This document shows, one piece after another, positions 6,654 through 14,072 of a stretch of DNA of 15,457 nt. The notes beneath the pieces are model-generated. The model was not told the DNA's origin. It ran no database searches and was given only the letters and a program-made list of their open reading frames with translations. The position numbers and the translations under genes are program-made. Source of the DNA: Verrucomicrobiota bacterium (GTDB taxonomy: Bacteria > Verrucomicrobiota > Verrucomicrobiia > Verrucomicrobiales > Verrucomicrobiaceae); contig JAEYYS010000165.1 of the NCBI GenBank assembly GCA_023428335.1, positions 1 through 15,457 on the forward strand, in the 5' to 3' direction. Within the stretch, counting starts at the first letter, position 1. Each line of letters begins with the position of its first letter.

Positions 6654-7199
6654 TCAGCCGCCCGCGGCCAGTTGATCCCGCGGGCGCTGGCCGCCCAGCA
6701 GCTTGCCGGCGTCAACCTCGACCAGATTGTCGCGCCCGAGGAACTCCATGAGGATGCGCACGCGCCGCGCGCCGTCGCGAATGCTGTCGACAATGCCGCG
6801 CAGGCCGCGCATGGGGCCGACGGCCAATTCCACCTCGTCGCCGGGGCGCACCCCGGCCCGGACCTCACGAATGTCGAGCCCCTGCATCTCCTCGCGCAGC
6901 GCCACAAGCACCGCATCCGGCACCGGCACCGGGCAGTCGCCAAACTCAACCACACGAATCACCTGGCGGGCATGGCGCACCGCGCGCAGCGAAACGGCCG
7001 GAGCGAAGCGGGCAAAGAAGTAGCCGGGAAACAACGCCTCGACAAACCACACTGGACCGCGCCGGGTCGCACGTTGAAAACGGATGCGCGGGCAGTACGT
7101 CTCCACCGCCGGCAGTTCCGCCGCCGCCAGCGCCGCCAGGTGCTCGCACTTCGGTTTGCTGTGGACGACGTACCAGGCGGCCTGATCGGAGAGGGTCAC
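6654..7199 (-). CDS. NusG-like transcription elongation/antitermination factor (NGN + KOW)
   Basis: A 181-residue NusG-superfamily protein that would bind RNA polymerase and modulate pausing or termination. Residues about 8-105 form the NGN domain: AWYVVHSKPKCEHLAA (8-23), the tract YCPRIRFQRATRRGPVW (35-51) and the hallmark LFPGYFFARF (56-65). Residues about 117-155 form the KOW domain, GVRPGDEVELAVGPMRGLRG (116-135). It is probably a specialised paralogue (RfaH/LoaP/UpxY type) rather than housekeeping NusG, because it is not beside secE or rplK and is the last gene of a six-gene unit. The start is a GTG at 7199; a nearby ATG at 7207 is in another frame and stops after three codons. It lies 51 bases after the small lipoprotein gene and 7 bases from the convergent ptsI stop. 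Which operon it acts on cannot be seen here. Confidence 0.88.
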   Translation of the reverse strand: MTLSDQAAWYVVHSKPKCEHLAALAAAELPAVETYCPRIRFQRATRRGPVWFVEALFPGYFFARFAPAVSLRAVRHARQVIRVVEFGDCPVPVPDAVLVALREEMQGLDIREVRAGVRPGDEVELAVGPMRGLRGIVDSIRDGARRVRILMEFLGRDNLVEVDAGKLLGGQRPRDQLAAGG

Positions 7200-7250
7200 G
7201 CCGCCATGGTGGCGTGCGCCGTGGCGACCGGCAAGACGAAGATGCGCGGC

Positions 7251-7685
7251 TCAGCGCTCCTCCGCGTACGCCGAAGCGGCCTGCTGGAGTTCATCAATGG
7301 CCTTGAACAGGCGCCGGTCCTTCTCGCCGATCGGCTCGGGACCGAGAATGCGCGTGCCCACGGCCTGATAGCCCTTGGCCAGAATCAGCCAGGCCTCGTT
7401 CTTTTGCTCGTAAAAGCAGCAGATCCGCACCTCGATCAGCCCATGGTTTTCCAGCACGTAGTCAGGCATGCCCTTGTCCTGCAGGAAAAACTTCACCGTG
7501 GCATTGACGTCGGCATGGGCCTGCAGGCGTTTCCAAGCCAGCGAGGGCGGGTTCTCCCGCACGATCTGGATGCCCCCGGCTTCGGCCTGAGTCCAGCCGA
7601 GGTAGGCCTGGCTCTTGTACAACTGGCAGGATGCCAGCATGACGCCGAGGGCGACGAGGGTGCAGAGGCGGAAAACAGCGTTCAC
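7251..7685 (-). CDS. Small lipoprotein of unknown function
   Basis: A 144-residue predicted lipoprotein that I cannot assign to a family. The N-terminus MNAVFRLCTLVALGVMLASC is a short signal peptide with lipobox LASC and lipid-anchored C20. The mature part is soluble, mixed alpha/beta in appearance, and contains a Cys pair in VRICCFYEQKNEAWLILAKG, then a charged, probably helical C-terminus (AIDELQQAASAYAEER). The start is a GTG at 7685; the next in-frame ATG would destroy the signal peptide. It begins 4 bases after the stop of the trypsin-like protease gene, so the two are very likely co-translated and both anchored in the same membrane. It may be a partner or substrate of that protease, but this rests only on position. 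Confidence 0.75.
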   Translation of the reverse strand: MNAVFRLCTLVALGVMLASCQLYKSQAYLGWTQAEAGGIQIVRENPPSLAWKRLQAHADVNATVKFFLQDKGMPDYVLENHGLIEVRICCFYEQKNEAWLILAKGYQAVGTRILGPEPIGEKDRRLFKAIDELQQAASAYAEER

Positions 7686-7689
7686 GGGA

Positions 7690-8475
7690 TCAGGGCGCGG
7701 AAGTGGGGACAGCCGTCGTGTGCAAGCGCCGGGCCAGAATGGCGGGATCCGGGCGCACAGCACGGGATTCGGTGAAAAAGCGGGTGTCCATGACACCGAC
7801 GTAACCCACCGCCTGGTTGATGCCAACAAGGTCGCCGGCAAGGGTGATGAGCGGGCCACCGCTGTCACCCGGCTCCAGACGCAAGCTGTGCAGAAAGGGC
7901 CGCCGTCCCCTGCCCGAGCCGGGCACCTTCTGCAAAAGCCGGCCCTGCTCGCCACGCGGCCCCGTGGCCAGGCCACCATGCACCACCGGCAACTCCTTGG
8001 GCAGCGGCCGGTCACGCGGCGTCCACTGGTAAAAATGCGGCGTGCCAAACGGCGCCCGCAGCAGTGCCAAATCGGCCTTCTCATCCATCCAAACCAAACT
8101 GGCAAGCCCGTGGCGGGAGGTGCCGCCGAAGGAATAAAACAGCAGACAGGCATCGCCCTGGCGCATCGACTTGACGCTGTGGGCGCTGGTAAGAAACCCG
8201 CCGTCGGCACTGATCGGCGTCGCGCTCGACAGACTGAAGCCACCCTCCGAAGTGACGCTGCGTTTCTTCAGCAGGGTGCGCGCCTGCTCCGGCGGCAGGC
8301 AGATCAGCACGCTGAAGCGCTCGGCGACCTGGCGTGCCAGCGCCTGCGGTGGTTTGGGTTCCGGCTGAAACGGCACGCCGGTCTGGCAGGAAACCAGCAG
8401 GCCTGCAGCCAGCCCAAGGAGGATGCGCCCCAACCGCAGCGCGGCGCTGAAAGAGGGTCGGTGAAGGCGCGTCAT
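7690..8475 (-). CDS. Lipoprotein trypsin-like serine protease (S1 fold)
   Basis: A 261-residue chymotrypsin-fold protease, probably tethered to the periplasmic side of a membrane. The signal peptide ends in lipobox GLLVSC with C30. The full catalytic triad is visible: H99 in FLTSAHSV, D135 in KADLALLRA and S205 in EPGDSGGPLI. GDLVGINQAVG (214-224) is the usual strand after the nucleophile. Unlike DegP/HtrA it has no PDZ domain, and the protein ends about 56 residues after the catalytic Ser. The ATG at 8475 is chosen because it begins the signal peptide; the frame is open upstream to 8502. It lies 54 bases after the aminotransferase gene and 4 bases before the small lipoprotein gene. Its substrate is unknown; envelope quality control or processing of a neighbour's product is possible. 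Confidence 0.86.
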   Translation of the reverse strand: MTRLHRPSFSAALRLGRILLGLAAGLLVSCQTGVPFQPEPKPPQALARQVAERFSVLICLPPEQARTLLKKRSVTSEGGFSLSSATPISADGGFLTSAHSVKSMRQGDACLLFYSFGGTSRHGLASLVWMDEKADLALLRAPFGTPHFYQWTPRDRPLPKELPVVHGGLATGPRGEQGRLLQKVPGSGRGRRPFLHSLRLEPGDSGGPLITLAGDLVGINQAVGYVGVMDTRFFTESRAVRPDPAILARRLHTTAVPTSAP

Positions 8476-8529
8476 GCCGTCGCTTCGATAGCCAGGCGAC
8501 ACAGCACCTGCAACGGACTTTTGCGCGGT

Positions 8530-9687
8530 TCAGACCTCGGCCACCGCCGCAACCACCTGATCCATTTCCTCCAGCGTGTTGTAGTAGTGCGGACTGAAGC
8601 GCAGGTGGGCTCGGCCGTCGCGCGTGTGGCGCAGCGAGGGATGGATGCGCCGGCTGGCGAGATGCTCGAACACCTGCTCCACCGCCGCTCCATCCTCCGG
8701 CGCGCGCCAGACGGTGGTGATGCCGGAGGTGTTCGCCCCTGCGCGCGGCCCGAGACTGCGGAAGCCGAGCGGCTCCAGTCCGTCGAGCAACCGCGCCTTG
8801 AGCGCCAGCAACTGGGCACTCACCGCAGGCACCCCGGCTTCCAGCAGCAGCTCGATGCCGGCCTTCATGCCGAGAATGCCGGCGATGTTGAGCGCACCCG
8901 GTTCGTAACGCCGGCCACCCTTTTCAAACTCGATTCCGGGCTGGGCGATGAAGTTCGGGCTGCGCACGTTCCAAGAGCCCAGCAGGCTCGGTCGCAACCT
9001 CTCCTGCAGTTCCTCGCGCACATAAAACAGCCCGGCACTCATCGGTCCCAGCAGCCACTTGTGGGAATCGGCGGCGAGGAAATCGACATGGTCCACCCGC
9101 GTCTCAAAGGCGCCAAGGGTCTGGATGGCGTCGAGGCAGAACAGCACGCCGCGCGCGCGCAGCAGCCGGCCGATGGCGTCGACCTCAAGGCGGAAGCCGC
9201 TCAGGAAGTGGCAGGAGGCGAGGGCGACCAGGCGCGTCTTCGGCGTCAGCGCCGCCTCGACCAGTTCGGGCGTGATGGCACCAGGTTCGGCCGGCTGCAG
9301 ACGGCGGACGACAACGCCGTGCCGTTCGAGATCGGTCCAGGGATAAACGTTGGCCGGGTAGTCGTCGGGGTAGCAAACCACCTCGTCGCCGGGCTGCCAG
9401 TCGAGACCGTTGGCCACCAGGCTGAGGCCGAGCGAGGTCGGTCCAAGCAGGGCGATCTCCTGGGCCTGCGCGCCGAGCAGACGGGCGGCGACCACGCGCG
9501 TCTCATTCACCGCACGCCAGGCCTCGGGATACTCCTGCATGCGCAGGCAGCTTTGCTCGAGGTAGTCCTGCATCGTGCGCGCGACCACGCGCGGCAGGAT
9601 GGTGACCCCGGCATGGGCCAGGAAGATGCTGTCACGGGCAACGGGAAAGGCTTCAAGCCGGGCAGCTTCGCTGGAGAAAAGGGCCAT
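8530..9687 (-). CDS. Class V PLP-dependent aminotransferase
   Basis: A 385-residue cytoplasmic fold-type I PLP enzyme of aminotransferase class V, the group of cysteine desulfurases, isopenicillin N epimerase-like enzymes and kynureninase relatives. LGPTSLGLSLVANGL (81-95) corresponds to the phosphate-cup region. LFCLDAIQTLG (182-192) carries D186, which holds the PLP ring nitrogen. ADSHKWLLGP (207-216) carries Schiff-base K210. The C-terminal RFSPHYYNTLEEMDQVV is typical of this branch. I see no cysteine desulfurase active-site loop that I would trust, and no iscU- or sufE-like neighbour, so a transaminase, lyase or epimerase role is as likely. The ATG at 9687 gives a normal N-terminus. Gaps of 47 bases to the upstream CNNM gene and 54 bases to the downstream protease gene suggest the same operon. 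The substrate cannot be inferred. Confidence 0.9.
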   Translation of the reverse strand: MALFSSEAARLEAFPVARDSIFLAHAGVTILPRVVARTMQDYLEQSCLRMQEYPEAWRAVNETRVVAARLLGAQAQEIALLGPTSLGLSLVANGLDWQPGDEVVCYPDDYPANVYPWTDLERHGVVVRRLQPAEPGAITPELVEAALTPKTRLVALASCHFLSGFRLEVDAIGRLLRARGVLFCLDAIQTLGAFETRVDHVDFLAADSHKWLLGPMSAGLFYVREELQERLRPSLLGSWNVRSPNFIAQPGIEFEKGGRRYEPGALNIAGILGMKAGIELLLEAGVPAVSAQLLALKARLLDGLEPLGFRSLGPRAGANTSGITTVWRAPEDGAAVEQVFEHLASRRIHPSLRHTRDGRAHLRFSPHYYNTLEEMDQVVAAVAEV

Positions 9688-9734
9688 GCTGCATGTCTCG
9701 CCCGGGGGCGGCAGGGACGCAAGCGACAGACGCC

Positions 9735-10670
9735 TCAGGCCGCGGCGCCGAGCAGGCGCGCCAGCAAATCCTCCTCGCGCAGCAGACCGACGGCGTCGCC
9801 GCTGTCGTCGCGCACGAGGGCGAGCGTCTGACCGCGCCGGCGCAGGAGCTGCAAGGCGGCGAGGGCGGCGTCATCGGCATGCACCGTCTCGAGCGTGCGC
9901 ATGTGGTGACGCACCCGTCGGCCAGCCGGCAGGCTCGCAGGCAGGCGGGCGAGATCGAGCACGCCGATAAAGCGACCATCATCGCCCATGACCGGCAGGG
10001 TCGCGAGGTCGTGCTGACGGGCGAAGATGAGGGCGGACTCGAGCGGTTGCTCGCTGGGCAGGGCAACCGCGCGCGCCAGCGGTCGCATGAGCGCACCAGC
10101 CCGGCACTGGCGATAGTCGAGGATGCGGCGGACCAGGCGCGCCGCGCCCGGACTGATCAGGCCCTGGCGACTGAGCTGGTCGGCATGGTGGCCGAGGTCA
10201 TCGCGACCGGAGGACTGTGCCGGCACATCCTGCGGCGGCAGCGCCGTCACGGCGAGGGCGCGAAAGACCGGGCGGAACAGGCCGGCGAACTGGACCAGCG
10301 GCGCCAGCGCGCGCAGGCTGCGGAAGGGATAGCGCCGAAACAGCTTCTTGGGCAGCACCTCAAGACCCACCAGGAAGAGCGGCAGGGCGATGAGGAAGGC
10401 GTAAAAGACACCCCAGGGACCGGTCTGGGGTGGCAGGTGCCAGGCGATGAGCAGGAAGGCGGCGAGGTTGCTGATGTGGTTCGACACCGTGATCGCGCCG
10501 AGCAGGGCATCGCGGTCCTCAACCAGCGGCAGCAGCCGGGCGGCACGGCGATCGCCGGCGCTGGCCGCGTGACGCATGCGCACACGACTGACGGTGAGCA
10601 CGGCGCTCTCCAGTCCGGACAGGGCGAAGGAAAGGGCCAGGGTGAACAGCAGGGCCAGCAGGGCGATCAT
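9735..10670 (-). CDS. CNNM/CorC-family membrane protein with CBS pair, no CorC_HlyC domain
   Basis: A 311-residue inner-membrane protein of the CNNM (DUF21)/CorC family, linked to divalent cation (Mg2+/Co2+) export or homeostasis. The N-terminal half has a first helix (about 1-23) ending in the family signature GLESAVLTVSRVRMRH, and further hydrophobic helices near residues 60-80 and 88-112. A CBS pair follows at about 195-305, including ATLPVMGDDGRFIGVLDLARL and ALVRDDSGDAVGLLREEDLL as the cores of the two repeats (in outline). The protein stops there, lacking the C-terminal CorC_HlyC domain of its upstream paralogue. Its ATG overlaps that gene's stop (ATGA at 10670-10667). Tandem CNNM genes with one shorter member are known in other bacteria and may form heteromers. 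The substrate ion is an inference from the family. Confidence 0.86.
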   Translation of the reverse strand: MIALLALLFTLALSFALSGLESAVLTVSRVRMRHAASAGDRRAARLLPLVEDRDALLGAITVSNHISNLAAFLLIAWHLPPQTGPWGVFYAFLIALPLFLVGLEVLPKKLFRRYPFRSLRALAPLVQFAGLFRPVFRALAVTALPPQDVPAQSSGRDDLGHHADQLSRQGLISPGAARLVRRILDYRQCRAGALMRPLARAVALPSEQPLESALIFARQHDLATLPVMGDDGRFIGVLDLARLPASLPAGRRVRHHMRTLETVHADDAALAALQLLRRRGQTLALVRDDSGDAVGLLREEDLLARLLGAAA

Positions 10671-11971
10671 CGCACCACCTCCCGTTCCGCTACCTGGGCC
10701 GGCAGGCGCAGTTCGACCTCAAGCACGCGCGCGCGCACGACCCGGCGCACCTTCAGCTCAACACCGTCCAGGACCAGCCGTTCGCCGGCCTTGGGCACAT
10801 GAGCGAGCTGGTTGAAGACGAGTCCGCCAATGGTATCGAGCCCGCCCGGATCGATCTCGGTGCCGAGCTCGCGATTGACGTCGTCAATGCGCGTGCCGCC
10901 ATCGAGGATGTAGCGGCCGCCGCCGAGCTCGCGGATTTCGCTGGCCTCGCCAAGCCAGGGTGCCGCCTCATGCAGCAGCCAGTCGGCAATCTCCTCCTGA
11001 CTGATCAGGCCCTCGAGGCCGCCGTACTCATCGACAATGAGTACCGGACCGGCACCCGCGCGCAGGGGGCCGTCGAGCAGATCCAGCACCGGCATCGTCT
11101 CCGGCACGAAGGGCGCCTCCGCGCGCAGCATCCGCCAGGGCGGCCGGCCGGCGAGACGCCAGGCAAGGCTGTCGACCACGCCCTCGACCATGTCCGGGGT
11201 TTCGCCATAGATGATGACGTAGCGGCCGGCGGACTGCTCGAGCGCCGCCTCGACACGCTCCGGCTTGTCCTCGGCGCTGACCAGGGTCAGATCGACGCGC
11301 GGCACCATGCAATCGCGCACAGTGAGAGTTTCGATGTCGAGCGCCTCACGCAGCATGTCGGCCTCGGCGGCGTCGAGCAGGCCCTGCTCCTCGCGCATTT
11401 CGACCAGGGTTTCGAACTCGTTGCGGGTGACCGGCGGCTGGGTCTTGATCCGCCGCGGCACCAGTCGCAGCAGCAGGGCCTCGGTGGCGCGGTCGGTCCA
11501 GGCGGCAAAGGGATCGAGCAGGGGCCGCAGCGGTTCAAGCAGACGCAGGCTGCCCTGCAGGACGGCCGAGGGGGCGCGCGCGGCGAGGAATTTGGGCAGG
11601 ACATCACCGACCAGCACCGTGGTCAGGAACAGCAGGGCTGCCGTCGCCCAGGGATGCCAGCCCAGCTGCAACAGGGGTCCTGCAATCAGGTGCAAACCGA
11701 GCGCGGCCAGGGCCAGGTTGAGCGTGGCGGAGAGCAGCAGGGCGCGGTGCAAGTGCAGGAAGGGGTTGGCGGCAATGCTGCGCAGCTTCTGTGCCACACC
11801 ACCGCCCGCAGCCTCGCTCCGCTGCTCGAAGTCGCGGGCCATGTGGATGGCCGTCTCGACGGCGGAGACGAGCGCCAGCACGGCGAGCAGGACCAAATAG
11901 GCGGCGATGGCGATGAAGAGCGGCACCGAGGTGACTTTCAGAAGGCACGGGCGCGGGTCAAGTGCCGGCAT
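10667..11971 (-). CDS. CNNM/CorC-family (HlyC-type) membrane protein with CBS pair and CorC_HlyC domain
   Basis: A 434-residue inner-membrane protein with the full domain order of the CorC/CNNM (hemolysin-related) family. The CNNM membrane domain occupies about residues 14-190, with helix 1 running into VSAVETAIHMAR and further helices near 77-100 and 106-126. A CBS pair spans about 215-340, containing RDCMVPRVDLTLV at its start and VLIVDEYGGLEGLISQEEI near its end. The CorC_HlyC domain covers about 345-430, with DTIGGLVFNQLAHVPKAGE as its hallmark. Family members move or regulate Mg2+/Co2+, with CBS domains sensing adenine nucleotides. The ATG at 11971 is used; a GTG 15 codons later, just before the first helix, is possible. 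It is the first gene of the six-gene minus-strand unit and diverges from the ABC exporter gene. Confidence 0.92.
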   Translation of the reverse strand: MPALDPRPCLLKVTSVPLFIAIAAYLVLLAVLALVSAVETAIHMARDFEQRSEAAGGGVAQKLRSIAANPFLHLHRALLLSATLNLALAALGLHLIAGPLLQLGWHPWATAALLFLTTVLVGDVLPKFLAARAPSAVLQGSLRLLEPLRPLLDPFAAWTDRATEALLLRLVPRRIKTQPPVTRNEFETLVEMREEQGLLDAAEADMLREALDIETLTVRDCMVPRVDLTLVSAEDKPERVEAALEQSAGRYVIIYGETPDMVEGVVDSLAWRLAGRPPWRMLRAEAPFVPETMPVLDLLDGPLRAGAGPVLIVDEYGGLEGLISQEEIADWLLHEAAPWLGEASEIRELGGGRYILDGGTRIDDVNRELGTEIDPGGLDTIGGLVFNQLAHVPKAGERLVLDGVELKVRRVVRARVLEVELRLPAQVAEREVVR

Positions 11972-12134
11972 GACCGGAGCACGAGCCTGACCTCAGCCTG
12001 CCCGCTTGGGTCGAGCGTGTGGCCACCACCACCGGCGAGGGGTCGCCGGCCAGTGGCCAACTTCAACTCGACGCCGGGGCGGGCGCATGCTAGGGGTCGA
12101 ACGGCGGGCCCTGCGCCCGCCGCCCTGTTTTTCC

Positions 12135-14021
12135 ATGTCCGCCGCGAAGCATTCCAACAGCCTGGCCAGGGTCAGCGAGGCCGAGCTCAAGAACCTCAAG
12201 ATGCCCTACCGGCGTCTGCTGCCCTACCTGCGGCCGCTGCTCGGACGCTTCCTGCTGGGCATTGGCCTCGGCATCTTGGCCGCCTCCTTCAGTGCGGTGA
12301 TGATCATCGGCCTGCAGCTCATCTTCCAGATCGTGCTCGACGGTACGAGCAAGGATCTGGCGCAACCGGTGAAACTCGCCTTCATCGGCGAGATCAATCT
12401 GGCTGAACTGCTCGGCCTGCAGCCCGGCACCCCGGTGGGCCTGAAAGGCGTCATCCTCGCCTGCGCGGGCATCCCGCTGCTCATCTTCCTGAGCGGCTTT
12501 CTGGAATACCTGAACAAGTACTGCCTGGCCTGGGTGGGAACAAAAATGCTGTTCCAGATCCGCAGCGATGTTTTCGGCGCCATCATGCGCCAGTCGCCCG
12601 CCTTCTTTAGCACGACCAAGGCCGGCGAGCTGATGCAGGTGGTCTCCAACCAGTCGCGCGTGGCCCAAACCCATGCCCTGCAGGTGGTGCAATTGCTCAC
12701 CAATCGGCCGCTGAAAATCATCGTCATCCTGGCCACGCTGTTTGCCATGGACTGGTTTTTCACCCTCATGTCCCTGGTGGTGTTCCCGCTCTGCATCGCG
12801 CCCATTCTGGTGATCGGCCGGCGCGTGCGCAAGGTCGGCGCCCGTGAGGAGCAGAATGTCGGCGCCATGATGACCGCCATGCACGAGTCCTTCACCGGCA
12901 TCCGCCTGGTCAAGGCCTACGCCCGCGAGGCGTACGAATGCCGGCGCTTCGACCGCGCCAACCTGGAGATGACCCGCAACAGCCTGCGCTGGACCCGCGC
13001 CATGGAGTTGGTCGGCCCCATCGTTGAATCGGTCGCCTCGGTCGGCATCGCCGCCGGCCTCGTTTACTTCTGGTGGAAGCAGCGACCCGCCCACGATTTC
13101 ATCGTCCTGGTCATGGCCCTGACCCAGATCTACCCGCCCGCCAAGGAGCTGAGCAAGGTCAGCCTGCTCATGCAGAAGACGGTGTACGCCATCACCAACA
13201 TCTTCCGCGTGCTCGACCGCCAGCCGGATATCCAGGACGCGCCGGACGCGCCGAAGCTGCCGCGCGTGCGCGGCGCCATCCGCTTCGAGGACGTCTCCTT
13301 CGCCTACCACGCCCCGGACGGCAGCAAGCTCGACAAGGCCGCCGTGCGCGGTGTCGATCTGGACCTTGAGCCCGGCAAGTTCTATGCCCTGGTCGGCCCC
13401 AGCGGCGCCGGCAAGAGCACGCTGTTCTCCCTGCTGCTGCGCTTTTACGATCCGGATTCCGGACGCGTGCTCGTCGACGGCACCGACGTGCGCAGCGTCA
13501 GCCAGGAGAGCCTGCGCGCCAACATTGGCCTGGTCAATCAGGACACCTTCCTGTTCCACGACACCATCCGCGAGAACATCCGCTACGGCCGGCTCGATGC
13601 GACCGAGGAACAGATCCTCGCCGCCGCCCGCCAGGCGCACGCCCATGAATTCATCGAGCAGATTCAGGGTGGCTACGACGCCGTGGTCGGCGACGCCGGC
13701 TGCAACCTGTCCGGCGGTCAAAAACAGCGACTGTCGATCGCCCGCGCCATTTTGCGCGACGCGCCCATCCTGCTGCTCGACGAGGCCACCTCCGCCCTCG
13801 ACACCGAGACCGAGAAGATCATCCAGGAGGCCATCGAGGGCCTGGCGCGCGGCCGCACCGTCATCGCCATCGCCCACCGCCTGTCGACGATCCTTGAGGC
13901 CGACCAGATCATCGTCATGCGCGAGGGTCACGTCGAGGCGGTCGGCAGCCACAGCCAGTTGCTGGCGACCAGCCCCTTGTACCAAAAGCTCTACCAGCTT
14001 CAGTACCAGAACGGCGGCTGA
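12135..14021 (+). CDS. MsbA-like ABC exporter (fused membrane and ATPase domains)
   Basis: A 628-residue half-transporter that should work as a homodimer, flipping a lipid (lipid A core in the case of MsbA) or exporting another amphipathic compound. The first helix is near 38-66; further helices follow to about residue 350. The ATPase domain starts near 375: Walker A GPSGAGKST at 421-429, a Q-loop in LVNQDTFLFHDTIREN, signature LSGGQKQR from 525, Walker B ILLLDEATS at 545-553 and H-loop H581 in AIAHRLS. All catalytic motifs are intact. Between helices 1 and 2 there is a longer external loop (about 68-97, LAELLGLQPGTPVGLKG) than in E. coli MsbA. The start is uncertain: ATGs at 12087, 12135 and 12201 share the frame; 12135 keeps a modest cytoplasmic N-terminus. 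The 163 bases upstream hold no convincing promoter. The periplasmic adaptor gene follows after 51 bases. Confidence 0.92.
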   Translation: MSAAKHSNSLARVSEAELKNLKMPYRRLLPYLRPLLGRFLLGIGLGILAASFSAVMIIGLQLIFQIVLDGTSKDLAQPVKLAFIGEINLAELLGLQPGTPVGLKGVILACAGIPLLIFLSGFLEYLNKYCLAWVGTKMLFQIRSDVFGAIMRQSPAFFSTTKAGELMQVVSNQSRVAQTHALQVVQLLTNRPLKIIVILATLFAMDWFFTLMSLVVFPLCIAPILVIGRRVRKVGAREEQNVGAMMTAMHESFTGIRLVKAYAREAYECRRFDRANLEMTRNSLRWTRAMELVGPIVESVASVGIAAGLVYFWWKQRPAHDFIVLVMALTQIYPPAKELSKVSLLMQKTVYAITNIFRVLDRQPDIQDAPDAPKLPRVRGAIRFEDVSFAYHAPDGSKLDKAAVRGVDLDLEPGKFYALVGPSGAGKSTLFSLLLRFYDPDSGRVLVDGTDVRSVSQESLRANIGLVNQDTFLFHDTIRENIRYGRLDATEEQILAAARQAHAHEFIEQIQGGYDAVVGDAGCNLSGGQKQRLSIARAILRDAPILLLDEATSALDTETEKIIQEAIEGLARGRTVIAIAHRLSTILEADQIIVMREGHVEAVGSHSQLLATSPLYQKLYQLQYQNGG

Positions 14022-14072
14022 TCTCAGGAAATCTGAATCCAAAAGCCCCTGCGAGCGTTTCACCCTCTGGCC

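Noticed and set aside
6661..6684. Seven-pair GC hairpin (CCCGCGG/CCGCGGG) just after the ptsI stop, as a terminator
   Set aside because: There is no T-run after it on either strand and it lies inside the NusG-like coding region, so coding constraint and GC richness explain it.
4418..6955. A long minus-strand open frame opposite the dehydratase and ptsI genes
   Set aside because: It is antisense to ptsI, whose full active site is intact, and shows no recognisable domain.
7615..9831. A long plus-strand open frame opposite the protease and aminotransferase genes
   Set aside because: It is antisense to genes with clear catalytic residues; the composition is that of a GC-driven shadow frame.
12062..12096. 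TTCAAC/CATGCT or CTCGAC/TAGGGG as a promoter of the ABC exporter
   Set aside because: The matches are poor and several equally weak pairings exist in the same GC-rich gap.
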